Positions 16,116 to 25,248 of a stretch of 64,000 nucleotides of DNA are shown in pieces; position 1 is the first letter of the stretch, and every line of letters begins with the position of its first letter. The notes below the pieces were generated by a model, which was not told the DNA's origin, ran no database searches, and worked only from the letters and a program-made list of their open reading frames with translations. This DNA is from Armatimonadota bacterium (GTDB taxonomy: Bacteria; Sysuimicrobiota; Sysuimicrobiia; Sysuimicrobiales; Sysuimicrobiaceae). The translations under genes and the position numbers were made by a program. The stretch is taken from contig JAVKGW010000003.1 of the NCBI GenBank assembly GCA_031460175.1, positions 1 to 64,000 of the forward strand, in the 5' to 3' direction.

Positions 16116-16965
16116 GGTCGTCCGGCGGCTGGACGGGTTCCTGTTCGGCGATTACACGGGAATCTTCTACGGCCCCAGCCTCGACCTCGCGGAGGTCCGG
16201 GAGTACATCCCGGGAGACGAGGTCCGGCGCATTGACTGGAACGTCACCGCCCGCACCGCCCGCCTGCACGTCCGCCAGTACCTGGAGGAGAAGGAGCTCA
16301 CCGCCTGGTTCCTCGTGGACCTCTCCCCCTCCATGGCCTTCGGCACGCGGAGGGTTCTCAAGCGGGAGCTGGCCACGGAGTTCTGCGGGGCTGCCGCCTA
16401 CATCATCGCCCGGCACGGGGACAAGGTGGGAGCCCTGCTCTTCCCGGACCGGGTCCTGCTCCCCCCTCGGACCGGCCGGCGGCACGTCCTGCGGCTGGTG
16501 CACGCCCTCACCCGGGCGGAGGGTCGGGGGAACGGGGGGCGCACGGACCTCGCGGGGGCCCTCAGATCCCTGCACCGAATGCTGCGGCGGCGTTCGTTGC
16601 TGTTTGTGGTCTCCGACTTCCTGGCCCCGGATGGGTGGGAGGGACCGCTGCAGCACCTGGCCCACCGGCACGACGTGATCGCGGTGCGCGTCACGGATCC
16701 CGCGGAGCGGGAGCTCCCGGACGTGGGCGTGGTGACTTTCGAGGACCCGGAGACCGGGGAGCAGGTGCGGGTGGATACTTCGGACCCCGCGGTCCGGAAG
16801 GCCTACCGGGAGCTGGTGGCCGCGCGGGAGGAGCGGCTGCAGAGGATCTTCCGGAGTGCGGGCGTGGACGTGCTGGTCATCTCCACCCATGCCAGCATCG
16901 TGGAGCCCCTCGTGCGGTTCGTGGCGTTCCGGAGGAGGCGACGGTGGAGTTCACGTGGCCGGTGA
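16075..16965 (+). CDS. DUF58 domain-containing protein (MoxR-associated VWA-like)
   Basis: A 296-residue protein carrying the DUF58 signature: the G-(x)-Y-x-G-x-F segment near residue 25 and REYIPGDEVRRIDWNVTAR at about 43-61, followed by a VWA-like core starting WFLVDLSPSMAFG (DxSxS metal-ion-dependent adhesion site). It overlaps MoxR by 41 bp; the start is supported because the N-terminal helix METPEQILRRLEFKV is normal for the family. DUF58 proteins partner MoxR ATPases in protein-complex maturation or envelope stress functions. No membrane segment is evident, so it is probably cytoplasmic or peripheral. Confidence 0.9.
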   Translation: METPEQILRRLEFKVVRRLDGFLFGDYTGIFYGPSLDLAEVREYIPGDEVRRIDWNVTARTARLHVRQYLEEKELTAWFLVDLSPSMAFGTRRVLKRELATEFCGAAAYIIARHGDKVGALLFPDRVLLPPRTGRRHVLRLVHALTRAEGRGNGGRTDLAGALRSLHRMLRRRSLLFVVSDFLAPDGWEGPLQHLAHRHDVIAVRVTDPAERELPDVGVVTFEDPETGEQVRVDTSDPAVRKAYRELVAAREERLQRIFRSAGVDVLVISTHASIVEPLVRFVAFRRRRRWSSRGR

Positions 16966-17957
16966 TGCTGGTGGGCCTGGCGGGGCTGCCCCTGCTCCTG
17001 GCAGGATGGTGGGCCCTGCGCCGATACCAGGCCCGAGCCGCGACCGCGTTCGCGGACCCGCACCTGCTGCCCCTGCTCCAACGGGGGCAGAAGCTGCGGG
17101 TCCCGCACCTGCCCTTCTACCTGTACCTCCTCGCCATCGGGCTCTTCATCTTCGCCTCCGCCCGACCCGTGGGCGCCATCCTCCTCCCCGCGAACCGGGC
17201 AGCGGTGATCCTCGCCGTGGACATGAGCAAGAGCATGGTCGCTACAGACCTCCAGCCGAGCCGGCTGGAGGTCGCGAAGCAGGTGGCCCGAGAATTCCTG
17301 CGGGCCATCCCCCGCAGCGCCAGGGTGGGCCTCGTTTCCTTCAGCGACTACGCACAGGTGCTGGTGCGGCCCACCACCCAGCACCAGGACGTGCTGGAGG
17401 CCCTGGACCGGCTGCAGCCCACGCAGGCCACCTCCCTCGGATCGGCCATCCTCACCGCGGTCCGTGCCCTTCCCGGCCGGGAGGGCGCAGGGCAGGAGCT
17501 CCTGATGGGGCAGCCCGGGATGCTTCCCGTTCCCCCCCCCACGCCCTCGCCCACCGCGGAGCCCCTCCCGCCCGGCGCCATCCTCCTGATCTCGGACGGG
17601 GTCAGCAACTTTGGCGTGGATCCCTTCCAGGCGGCCCAGGTGGCCCGGAGGTTCGAGGTGAAGATCTACACGGTGGGCGTGGGGACCCCGCAGGGCAGCG
17701 TGCAGACGGTGGACGGCCAGCTGGTCTTTATCCCCTTCGACCCGACAGGGTTGCAGCAGATCGCGGCGATCACCGGCGGCCGGTACTTCTATCCCCCCAC
17801 CGGTGAGGATCTGCGGCGGGTGTACCGGGAGCTGGGGCGGTCGTTCGGGTGGGAGCGGCAGCGCACGGAACTCTCGGCCCTGTTCGCGGCGGCAGGGGGG
17901 CTTGCCATGATGGTGGGGGGGATGCTCTCCCTCATGTGGTACCGGAGGCTCCCGTGA
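16944..17957 (+). CDS. Membrane-anchored VWA-domain protein (BatA-like)
   Basis: A 337-residue protein with two N-terminal transmembrane helices (about residues 5-20 and 55-73), a VWA domain whose metal-ion-dependent site is DMSKSM, and a C-terminal helix. A Pro-rich insert (PVPPPTPSPTAEPLPP) interrupts the VWA domain. This is the BatA (Bacteroides aerotolerance) topology. The GTG at 16944 follows GGAGGAGG at a good distance and overlaps the end of the DUF58 gene. Its role with MoxR is presumed to be in periplasmic protein complexes; the substrate is unknown. Confidence 0.88.
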   Translation: MEFTWPVMLVGLAGLPLLLAGWWALRRYQARAATAFADPHLLPLLQRGQKLRVPHLPFYLYLLAIGLFIFASARPVGAILLPANRAAVILAVDMSKSMVATDLQPSRLEVAKQVAREFLRAIPRSARVGLVSFSDYAQVLVRPTTQHQDVLEALDRLQPTQATSLGSAILTAVRALPGREGAGQELLMGQPGMLPVPPPTPSPTAEPLPPGAILLISDGVSNFGVDPFQAAQVARRFEVKIYTVGVGTPQGSVQTVDGQLVFIPFDPTGLQQIAAITGGRYFYPPTGEDLRRVYRELGRSFGWERQRTELSALFAAAGGLAMMVGGMLSLMWYRRLP

Positions 17958-18931
17958 GCTTCCAGTGGCCTGCGGCCCTGCTGAGCCTGCTCCTGCTCCC
18001 CCTCCTGGCCTTGGGGTATGGGGGGCTGTTGCGGCGGCGCAGCGCGCGGGCGATGACCCACCCGGACGCCGCCACCCTCCTGGCCGCTGCGACCCGGGGG
18101 AGACGCTGGCACCGGCACCTGAGTGCCGCCCTGTTCGGGCTGGCCCTCGCGGCGGCCCTGGGAGCCCTTGCCCGGCCCGTGGCTCCTCTTCCCGTCCCCG
18201 CCAGCAACGTGTACGTGGTCCTCTCCCTGGATGTGAGCCGCAGCATGCTGGCGGAGGACATCCCGCCGAATCGTCTGGAGGCCACCAAGCGGGCGGCGGT
18301 GGAGTTCGTGCGGGCCATGCCCCGGGACGCCCGGGTGGGGCTGGTGACCTTCAGCTCGTACGCGTCGCTGTTGGTCCCGCCCACCACGGACCACGAGCGG
18401 GTGATCCGTGCCATCGAGGGGCTCGTGGCGGAGTTCGCCACCGCCATCGGGGACGGGCTGCTGGAGGCGGTCTATGCCCTTCCGGGACGGGAGCGCCCCC
18501 AGGACCTCTCGAGTCCCCCGCGACCCCCTCAGGGCAAACTCCCGCCCGGCACCGTGGTGCTCATGAGCGACGGGCAGAGCAACCGGGGGGTCCCGCCCCT
18601 GGACGCGGCCCGCATCGCCCGGGATCTGCAGGTGAAGGTGTACACGGTGGGGGTGGGGACCCCGGAGGGCACCTTTCTCAACCTCGGTGGTCGCATGATC
18701 TGGGTACGGCTGGACGAGGAGACTCTGAAGGAGATCGCCGCCATCACGGAGGGTACCTACCACCACGCCAGCACCGCCTCGGAGCTCCGGCGGGTCTACC
18801 GGACCCTGGGGCGGGTGATCGGGTGGGAGCGCAGGCCCACGGAGGTCACCGCCCTCGCGGCGGCCGCGGCCGCGGTCCTGCTCATGGGCTCCGTGGCCCT
18901 CTCCGTGCTTCACCTCCACCGCCTGCCCTGA
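17954..18931 (+). CDS. Membrane-anchored VWA-domain protein (BatB-like)
   Basis: A 325-residue paralogue of the preceding protein: N-terminal FQWPAALLSLLLLPLLAL helix, a second helix near residue 55, VWA metal site DVSRSM, and a C-terminal helix. Sequence blocks such as VYTVGVGTPEGTF and ITEGTYHHASTASELRRVYRTLGR are shared with its neighbour, showing an old tandem duplication. The start overlaps the previous stop (GTGA). It is the last gene of the moxR operon and ends one base before the convergent thermonuclease gene. Confidence 0.88.
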   Translation: MSFQWPAALLSLLLLPLLALGYGGLLRRRSARAMTHPDAATLLAAATRGRRWHRHLSAALFGLALAAALGALARPVAPLPVPASNVYVVLSLDVSRSMLAEDIPPNRLEATKRAAVEFVRAMPRDARVGLVTFSSYASLLVPPTTDHERVIRAIEGLVAEFATAIGDGLLEAVYALPGRERPQDLSSPPRPPQGKLPPGTVVLMSDGQSNRGVPPLDAARIARDLQVKVYTVGVGTPEGTFLNLGGRMIWVRLDEETLKEIAAITEGTYHHASTASELRRVYRTLGRVIGWERRPTEVTALAAAAAAVLLMGSVALSVLHLHRLP

Positions 18932-18932
18932 G

Positions 18933-19442
18933 CTACCGGGCCCACAGCCCCCTCCGGGCTTCCCGGGCCAGGCGCTGGCAGGTCCGGAGCCAGTCTACGT
19001 ACCGGACGTTCGGGGGCACCGTGTAGAGCCGTGCGTATCCGAACTCCAGGAGCTCCAGGTTGAAGAGCCGGTCCTGCAGCCACACGTAGCTCAACAGCCG
19101 TCCGTACCGGTCGCGCCGCTCCACGTCCAGCTCCAGCCCCACCCGCCGGCCCACGAGCCGGTCCCGGGTAAAGCGGGCCGCGCGCTGAGCCATCTCCCGG
19201 ACGGACGGGCGGGGATCCCGCATCTCGGGGGTATCCACCCCGATGAGCCGGATCCGCTCCGGCCGGCCCTGGACCTCGGCTTCCACCGTATCCCCGTCCA
19301 CCGCGTGCCGCACGGTGGCCTCCAGGACCTCCTCCGGGCGCGGCGGGTGCGGGCAGAGGGGAGACGGCGGCTGCTCCCGCCACCACAGGGCGGCCAGGAG
19401 CAAGAGGAGGGCCACCAGGCCAACAGGGCCGCGCCGCCGCAT
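18933..19442 (-). CDS. Thermonuclease (staphylococcal nuclease-like) family protein
   Basis: A 169-residue protein with a single N-terminal membrane helix or signal (VALLLLLAALWW) followed by an SNase/OB-fold domain. The active-site pattern is present: VDGDTVEAE, IRLIGVDTPEMRD (with Arg, Asp and Glu in the expected spacing) and ERRDRYGRLLSYVWL, which supplies the second Arg. It would be a secreted or membrane-anchored Ca2+-dependent nuclease. It begins three bases after the guaB stop and so is probably cotranscribed with it. The two products have no obvious functional link. Confidence 0.9.
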   Translation of the reverse strand: MRRRGPVGLVALLLLLAALWWREQPPSPLCPHPPRPEEVLEATVRHAVDGDTVEAEVQGRPERIRLIGVDTPEMRDPRPSVREMAQRAARFTRDRLVGRRVGLELDVERRDRYGRLLSYVWLQDRLFNLELLEFGYARLYTVPPNVRYVDWLRTCQRLAREARRGLWAR

Positions 19443-19445
19443 GGG

Positions 19446-20888
19446 CTAGAGGGGCTCCACGTCGTGCGGGTAGCTCTCCCGCAGGCCCGCGGGGGTGATC
19501 CGGATGAACTCCGCGTTCCGCTGGAGCTCTTCAATGGTGCGGGCCCCGCAGTAGCTCATTCCGCTCCGCAGCCCGCCCACGAGCTGCCCGACCACGTCCG
19601 CCACCTTGCCCCGGTAGGGCACCCGGGCTTCGATCCCCTCCGCCACGATCTGGCTCAGCTCCTCCTCCTCCACGGGATGGTCCAGGGAGCGCCTGCGGGC
19701 CGTGGCCCACAGGCTCGCCATCCCCCGGAAGAGCTTGTACTGCCGGCCCCCCTGCACCACGAGCGCGCCGGGGCTCTCCTCCGTGCCCGCGAGGAGGTTC
19801 CCGAGCATCACGGTACTCGCGCCCGCGGCCAGGGCCTTCGTGATGTCCCCGGAGTTCCGGATGCCGCCGTCCGCGATCACGGGGACGTCGTACTCCCGGG
19901 CCGCCCGGGCCGCATCCAGGATGGCGGTGAGCTGCGGTACGCCGGCACCCGTCACGATGCGGGTGGTGCAGGTGCTGCCGGACCCGACCCCCACCTTCAC
20001 CGCGTCCGCGCCGGCCAGGATCAGGTCCCGGGCCCCTTCCGCGGTGGCCACGTTGCCCGCGATCAGGGGAACGCCCGGATGCTCCTCCCGCAGCCGCTCC
20101 AGGGCCTGCAGCACGCCCTCGCTGTGCCCGTGGGCCACATCCACCACCAGGACGTCCACCTCCTCCGCCACGAGGGCCGCGGCCCGCTCGAGGTAGTCCC
20201 CCCGGATTCCCACCGCGGCGCCCACCCGCAACCGGCCCTTGCTGTCCTTGGTCGCCTGCGGGTAGCGCATGCGGCTCTGGATGTCCCGCTGGGTGATGAG
20301 GCCCCGCAGCTTCCCTTCCCTGTCCACGAGCGGCAGCTTCTCCACCCGGTGCCGGTGCAGGATCTCCTTGGCCTCCTCCAGGGTCACGTCCGGGGGTGCG
20401 GTCACCAGCCGCTCCCGCGGGGTCATCACCCGGGTGATGGGCTGGTCCAGGTCCTCCTCGAAGAGCAGGTCCCGGGCGGTCACTAGGCCGAGCAGCCTTC
20501 CCTCCTCGTCCACCACCAGCAGGCCCGCGGACCCGTGCTCCTCCATAAAGGCCACCGCCTCCCGGAGGGTCTGGTGTGGCCGGAAGGTGTAGGGGCGGTC
20601 GATCACCACGCTCTCCGCCCGCTTCACCCGCCGCACCTCCGCGGCCTGCTGCTCGATGGGCAAAAACCGGTGGATGATGCCGATCCCGCCCACCCGGGCC
20701 ATGGCGATGGCCATCTCGCTCTCCGTGACGGAGTCCATGTTGGCGCTCACCAGGGGGATCTCGAGCGTGATCCCCCGGCAGAGGCGGGTGCGGGTGCTCA
20801 CCTCCGCGCGGGAGGCCACCCCGCTGCGCTTGGGCACCAGCAGGACGTCGTCGAACGTGAGTCCCAACCGGAACGGATCCTGAGGCAT
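19446..20888 (-). CDS. guaB: Inosine-5'-monophosphate dehydrogenase
   Basis: A 480-residue IMP dehydrogenase, the NAD-dependent step committing IMP to guanine nucleotides. The start [15 protein letters not shown], two tandem CBS domains (about residues 95-205), the active-site cysteine loop [13 protein letters not shown], the flap [27 protein letters not shown] and the C-terminal ESYPHDV are all present. The catalytic loop reads GSGST rather than the common GPGSI, a small deviation. ATG at 20888 (MPQDPFRLG) follows GGGAGG; an upstream extension of 26 residues is not family-like. It is divergent from the nitroreductase gene across about 70 bp that must hold both promoters. Confidence 0.95.
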   Translation of the reverse strand: MPQDPFRLGLTFDDVLLVPKRSGVASRAEVSTRTRLCRGITLEIPLVSANMDSVTESEMAIAMARVGGIGIIHRFLPIEQQAAEVRRVKRAESVVIDRPYTFRPHQTLREAVAFMEEHGSAGLLVVDEEGRLLGLVTARDLLFEEDLDQPITRVMTPRERLVTAPPDVTLEEAKEILHRHRVEKLPLVDREGKLRGLITQRDIQSRMRYPQATKDSKGRLRVGAAVGIRGDYLERAAALVAEEVDVLVVDVAHGHSEGVLQALERLREEHPGVPLIAGNVATAEGARDLILAGADAVKVGVGSGSTCTTRIVTGAGVPQLTAILDAARAAREYDVPVIADGGIRNSGDITKALAAGASTVMLGNLLAGTEESPGALVVQGGRQYKLFRGMASLWATARRRSLDHPVEEEELSQIVAEGIEARVPYRGKVADVVGQLVGGLRSGMSYCGARTIEELQRNAEFIRITPAGLRESYPHDVEPL

Positions 20889-20958
20889 GGTCCGCCTCCC
20901 TGTGGCCCGACCTCGGGGGAAAGTCCGCCCCCTACGCAGAATGAAGGAAGAAGTTGCC

Positions 20959-22467
20959 ATGCGCAACGGGTCCGCGGAACTGCTGGCCTACCACGAGGCC
21001 ACCAAGCACTCCTACTGGAGTGTCCGGCGCGCTCCGGGGAGGCTGGACTGGTCCAATGAGCCGCGTCTCGCGAAGGTCTACCGGGGGCTCGAGCCCCTCC
21101 GGCTCCCCGGAGACCTCCCGAAAAGCAGCCTCCCCGCGGTGGAGGCGGTGGCCTCGCCCGGAGACGAGGGCCGGGCAAGCCTCGACCTCCGCATCCTCGC
21201 GGCCCTGCTGCACTACAGCGCGGGGATCCTGCGCACCCGCCGCTATCCGGGCGGGGAGGTGACCTTCCGGGCCGCCCCCTGCACCGGGGCCCTGTACCAC
21301 ATCGAGGTCTACCCGGTGTGTGCGGACCTACCGGGTCTTCCCGCGGGCGTGTACCACTTCAGCCCGCACGACCGCAGCCTGCGCCGGCTCCGGGCAGGCG
21401 ACCACCGGGCCCTCCTCGCCCGGGCCGCGGGGGATCTGGAGGCGGTGGGACGGGCCGAGGCGGTGCTGATCCTCACCAGCGTGTGGCAGCGCAACGCCTG
21501 GAAGTACCGGGCCCGGGCCTACCGGCACGTCTATTGGGACTCGGGAACCCTGCTGAGCCACCTCCTCGCGGTGGCCGCCGCGCACGGGATCCCGGTGCGG
21601 GTGGTCGCGGGGTTCGTGGATGGAGAGATCGTGCGGCTCCTGGACCTGGAAGCGGACCAGGAGCTTCCCGTGGCCCTGGTGGCCCTGGGGCAGACCGATC
21701 CCCCGCCCCCTCCGAGCCCCGTGGGGCCCCTGGGATACGCGGTGGATCCCCCCTTGCGCCGGGAGATCCGGGAACCCCTCGTCCTCGCTGCCCACGCGGC
21801 CTCCTCGCTCGGGTCCCCGGAGGAAGTGCGGATCTGGCGGGGGGTTCGGGTTGGCGTGGCGCTGGGCGAGCCTTCGGGGCCCCTCTACCCCCTTCGCCGC
21901 ATGCCCCCGGATCGGCTGCCGGGCGTCCCCGTCGAGGAGACGATCCTGCGTCGGCGATCCACCCGCCGGTTTTCCCGGATCCCCATCCCCTTCGAGGCCT
22001 TCTCGGAGATCCTCTTGCGGGCCACGGGCGCGGTCCCCGCGGATTTCCTCCCGGGCGGCACCTCGCTCGTGGTTCCCTTCCTGATCGTGCACGCGGTGGA
22101 GGGACTCCCGCCGGGCGCGTACGTCTTTCGCCGGGATCGGGAAGCCGTGGAGCTCCTCCGGCCCGGGGAGTTTCGCGGGGAGGCCGCGTACATGGCCCTA
22201 GAACAGCCCGCGGCCGGGGAGGCCGCGGTGGCGGTGTTCTGGATGGCGAACCTCCCAGAAATCCTCCACGCCCTCGGCGGCCGCGGTTACCGGGCGGCGC
22301 AGCTCGAGGGCGGGGTACGGGGAGGGAAGGTCTACCTCCTCGCCCACGCCCTGGGACTCCGGGCCACGGCCCTCACCTTCTACGACGACGAGATCACGGA
22401 TTTCTTCTCGCCCCTCGCCGCGGGCCACAACCCCATGTTCCTCGTGGTGTTCGGCCGCAGGGCGTAG
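20959..22467 (+). CDS. Tandem nitroreductase-domain protein, SagB/ThcOx type
   Basis: About 502 residues comprising two copies of the FMN-dependent nitroreductase fold, as in SagB/ThcOx oxidoreductases. The N-terminal HEATKHSYWSVR and LDWSNEPRLAKVY segments are typical of this family, and the second domain begins near residue 325 with ETILRRRSTRRFSRIPIPFEAFSEIL. ThcOx/SagB members oxidise azolines to azoles in thiazole/oxazole-modified peptides, but no cyclodehydratase or precursor peptide gene is adjacent, so this looks like an orphan member with an unknown substrate. ATG at 20959 follows AAGGAAG; an in-frame ATG 18 bases upstream is an alternative. No signal peptide. Confidence 0.82.
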   Translation: MRNGSAELLAYHEATKHSYWSVRRAPGRLDWSNEPRLAKVYRGLEPLRLPGDLPKSSLPAVEAVASPGDEGRASLDLRILAALLHYSAGILRTRRYPGGEVTFRAAPCTGALYHIEVYPVCADLPGLPAGVYHFSPHDRSLRRLRAGDHRALLARAAGDLEAVGRAEAVLILTSVWQRNAWKYRARAYRHVYWDSGTLLSHLLAVAAAHGIPVRVVAGFVDGEIVRLLDLEADQELPVALVALGQTDPPPPPSPVGPLGYAVDPPLRREIREPLVLAAHAASSLGSPEEVRIWRGVRVGVALGEPSGPLYPLRRMPPDRLPGVPVEETILRRRSTRRFSRIPIPFEAFSEILLRATGAVPADFLPGGTSLVVPFLIVHAVEGLPPGAYVFRRDREAVELLRPGEFRGEAAYMALEQPAAGEAAVAVFWMANLPEILHALGGRGYRAAQLEGGVRGGKVYLLAHALGLRATALTFYDDEITDFFSPLAAGHNPMFLVVFGRRA

Positions 22468-22511
22468 ACTTCCTGGCACGCTTCTTGCTGCTCCCTCCCG
22501 CCCAGGAAGGC

Positions 22512-24023
22512 ATGCGGATTGTGGAGGCGCGGGTAGAGGGGATCCAGGTGCCCGGGGAGGTCGTCCGGAGGGCGCTCGCGGGGCTCCTCGTCGCCAGTCC
22601 CCTCGGAGGCATCCTCCTGCTGGTCGCGCAGCCCAGCTGGGATGTCCGGGTGGAGGCGCCCGTGGCGCACTTCTACGTGGTGACCCTGGTGAGCCTCGTG
22701 GGGTTCGGGCTCTCCGCCGCGGTTTTGCGGGCCTCCCGGAGGGTGGCGGATGCCCGGGCTTTGTGGCTGGGGCTGGGGTTTTTAAGCATCTCGGGCTTCT
22801 TCCTGGTCCACGCCCTCACCACTCCCCACGTGCTCGTGGGACCGAACGCCACCGTGGGTCTCGCCGCACGCCTGAGCCTGCTGGTGGGGGCCGTGGCCTT
22901 CGCCCTGAGCGCGGTCCCCTGGGGGAACGCCTGGAACGCCCGTCTCCTCTGGGTCCGTGGGATCCTCCTTGCCGTGTTCGTGGTGGGCATCCTGGCGTTT
23001 GGGGCAGGTTCGTTCCTAGCAGAACTGCATCCTCGGCCGGCCCCCTCCCACGCGGCGCCAGAGGCCTACGGTGGTTACGAGATGCCCTCCCCTTCTCCGT
23101 CTCCGGAGAGCCCGCGGTTCGATGCGTTGAGCGCCCTCGTGGTCCTCCTGTTCGGAGGGGCCGCCTGGCGCTATCTGCGGGACTACCGGACCGCGGGATT
23201 ACCGGCCCACGCGGCCCTCGCGGCGGGCTTGGTGTTCCTCGGCGAGGCCCAGGTCTCCATGACGGTCTCTCCCACATGGGCCCTGAGCTGGTGGGCCTAC
23301 CACGGGCTCGTCCTTGGAGGCTTCGCCTCCTGCCTGGTGGGGTTCGGAGGGGCCTACAACACCCGTGGGTCTCTCGGGGGACTGCTGGAGGTGCTGTTCG
23401 CGGGGGACCTCATCGACCGCATCGAGTCGGGCTACAGCGAGGCGGTGTTTGCCCTCGTAGCCGCCATGGAGGCCCGCGATCCCTACACGCACGGTCACTC
23501 CGCCCGGGTGGCCCAGCTCGCGGTGCTCATCGGGGAGGCCATGCACCTGCCTCCGGAGGTTCTCCGGTCCCTGGGGAGGGCGGGCCGGATCCACGACATC
23601 GGAAAGATCGCCATCCCCGACCACATCCTCCGCAAGCCGGGTCCGCTCACGGAAGAGGAGTACGTCCTCATCCGGCAGCACCCTCGGATCGGCCACGACA
23701 TCGTGCGCCAGATCCCCTCCCTGAGGCGGGAGCTTCCCGCCATCTTGTACCACCACGAGTGGTACGATGGTCGCGGCTATCCCGAGGGCTTGGCCGGAGA
23801 GCGCATTCCCCTTTCGGCCCGGATCCTCGCGGTGGCAGACGTCTACGACGCCCTCACCTCCGAGCGCCCGTACCGGAGGGCGTGGACCCACGAGAGGGCG
23901 GTGGCCCACATCCGGAATATGGCCGGCTCTCAATTCGATCCCCGTTGCGTGGAGGCTTTCCTCCAGGTGGTGGATCGGTGGCGGGCGCGGCAGGCTGTGG
24001 GTCCGGACGCTCAGGACGCCTAG
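22512..24023 (+). CDS. Membrane-bound HD-GYP domain c-di-GMP phosphodiesterase
   Basis: A 503-residue protein with about seven N-terminal transmembrane helices (to about residue 280), one short proline/serine-rich loop between helices, and a C-terminal HD-GYP domain. The metal-binding and catalytic motifs are intact: HTHGHSARVA, HDIGK (about residue 361), HPRIG, HHEWYDGRGYP, and the ADVYDALTSERPYR block. It should hydrolyse cyclic di-GMP in response to a signal sensed by the membrane module. ATG at 22512 follows CCAGGAAGG. Its stop codon interlocks with that of a diguanylate cyclase on the other strand (CTAG at 24020-24023). Confidence 0.92.
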   Translation: MRIVEARVEGIQVPGEVVRRALAGLLVASPLGGILLLVAQPSWDVRVEAPVAHFYVVTLVSLVGFGLSAAVLRASRRVADARALWLGLGFLSISGFFLVHALTTPHVLVGPNATVGLAARLSLLVGAVAFALSAVPWGNAWNARLLWVRGILLAVFVVGILAFGAGSFLAELHPRPAPSHAAPEAYGGYEMPSPSPSPESPRFDALSALVVLLFGGAAWRYLRDYRTAGLPAHAALAAGLVFLGEAQVSMTVSPTWALSWWAYHGLVLGGFASCLVGFGGAYNTRGSLGGLLEVLFAGDLIDRIESGYSEAVFALVAAMEARDPYTHGHSARVAQLAVLIGEAMHLPPEVLRSLGRAGRIHDIGKIAIPDHILRKPGPLTEEEYVLIRQHPRIGHDIVRQIPSLRRELPAILYHHEWYDGRGYPEGLAGERIPLSARILAVADVYDALTSERPYRRAWTHERAVAHIRNMAGSQFDPRCVEAFLQVVDRWRARQAVGPDAQDA

Positions 24024-25132
24024 TTCGCCAGTTCCGTCCGGTTCTTCCCAAGGGCCTTGGCTCGGTAGAGGGCCTCGTCCGCGAGCCGCACCAGGACCTC
24101 GGGATCCGTGCCGTGATCCGGGCAGAGGGCCACGCCCACGCTGGCGGTGAGGGGCTCCCGGGTGGCTTCCTCGATCCGCCTCCGGAGTCCCTCGAGAACC
24201 CGGTGGGCTTGAGCCCCGGTCACGTCGAAGAGGATCACCGCGAACTCCTCCCCGCCGTACCGGGCAACTATGTCCCCAGCCCGCAGGCTTGCCCGCATGA
24301 CCCGCGCCACCTCCCGGAGAAGGTCGTCGCCCGCGGGGTGCCCGAAGGTATCGTTGTAGGTTTTGAAGTTGTCGAGGTCCAGGAGGGCCAGGGCGAACCG
24401 ATGCCCGGATCGGCCGGCCCGCGCGCACTCCTGGGCCATCACCGCCTCCAGGTAGCGGCGATTGTGGAGGCCCGTGAGGGGATCGGTCATGGCCATCTCC
24501 GCCAGGACCCGGTTGAGCCGGCCGAGCTCCTGGCGCAGGGCCCGGTTCCGCTCCCTCTGCCGGCGCATCCGATCCAGGGTGGCGCTCATGATCCCACCCG
24601 CGGCCGCCAGCATCAGGACCTGCATCACCTCCGCCGCCGGCCGGATCCCGGTCTGGCGCACGCCCTCCCAGGGCGGGGATCCCACCACCGCCGCGAGGTA
24701 GGCCACGCCCATGAGCCCCGTGAGGCCCAGGAGGGGCCAGAAGGATCCGTACCCTGCGGCGAAGGGAAGGGCGACGAACCAGCCCACCAGGAGGGTGGTC
24801 CGGGCCTCCGGGACCAGGGCGATGTACCGGGTGAGGAGGGCGATGGCGAACAGGAGGGGGACGTAGACGAAGTGCGGATCCCAGGTGCGGACCAAGCGGT
24901 CGTACCCCCGACGCACCACGAGGAGCAAAAACCCCTGGACCCCCGTGGTCCAGGCCGCGGTGGCCCAGAAGTCCCGCCAGGCGAAACGGGCCTGATCCGT
25001 GGCGCGGAACACCAGGAGGATCCCTAGCCCCAGGGCATACCCCAGGGCCCCCAGCAGGAGGCCCCGCGTGCGCTCCGCGCGCCGAAGCCCCCCGTGATCC
25101 GGTAGGGAATCCATTGGCCGCCTCAGCCCCAT
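24020..25132 (-). CDS. Membrane-bound GGDEF diguanylate cyclase
   Basis: About 370 residues with five or six transmembrane helices (to about residue 185), a short coiled coil rich in Arg/Glu (RMRRQRERNRALRQELGRL), and a GGDEF domain. The active site is GGEEF (in RYGGEEFAVILF), and an RxxD inhibitory I-site (RAGD) lies five residues before it, so this is a competent, product-inhibited c-di-GMP synthase. Several starts are possible; the ATG at 25132 follows GGTGGGAG, while one 18 bases downstream and one 36 bases upstream cannot be excluded. The upstream one would place coding sequence up to the pilin promoter. It is convergent with the HD-GYP phosphodiesterase gene. Confidence 0.9.
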   Translation of the reverse strand: MGLRRPMDSLPDHGGLRRAERTRGLLLGALGYALGLGILLVFRATDQARFAWRDFWATAAWTTGVQGFLLLVVRRGYDRLVRTWDPHFVYVPLLFAIALLTRYIALVPEARTTLLVGWFVALPFAAGYGSFWPLLGLTGLMGVAYLAAVVGSPPWEGVRQTGIRPAAEVMQVLMLAAAGGIMSATLDRMRRQRERNRALRQELGRLNRVLAEMAMTDPLTGLHNRRYLEAVMAQECARAGRSGHRFALALLDLDNFKTYNDTFGHPAGDDLLREVARVMRASLRAGDIVARYGGEEFAVILFDVTGAQAHRVLEGLRRRIEEATREPLTASVGVALCPDHGTDPEVLVRLADEALYRAKALGKNRTELAN

Positions 25133-25146
25133 GGTCTCCCACCGGG

Positions 25147-25178
25147 TTGAAAGCAAATCCGGTGCCACATGGTATGAT
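25147..25178 (+). promoter_or_regulatory. Extended -10 promoter for the pilin operon
   Basis: TGGTATGAT (25170-25178) is an extended -10 element (TGn plus TATGAT). A TTGAAA box at 25147-25152 is 20 bp away, longer than optimal, so the extended -10 may carry most of the activity. The pilin start lies about 70 bp downstream, leaving a leader of about 64 nt. It also lies between the divergent diguanylate cyclase and the pilin genes. Confidence 0.5.
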
Positions 25179-25248
25179 GATTCAGACGTCCTCTGCAGGC
25201 GGGGAGGGTGGCACGTGTTTTGCTCTGCTAACGGGTGGAGCAGGGGGA

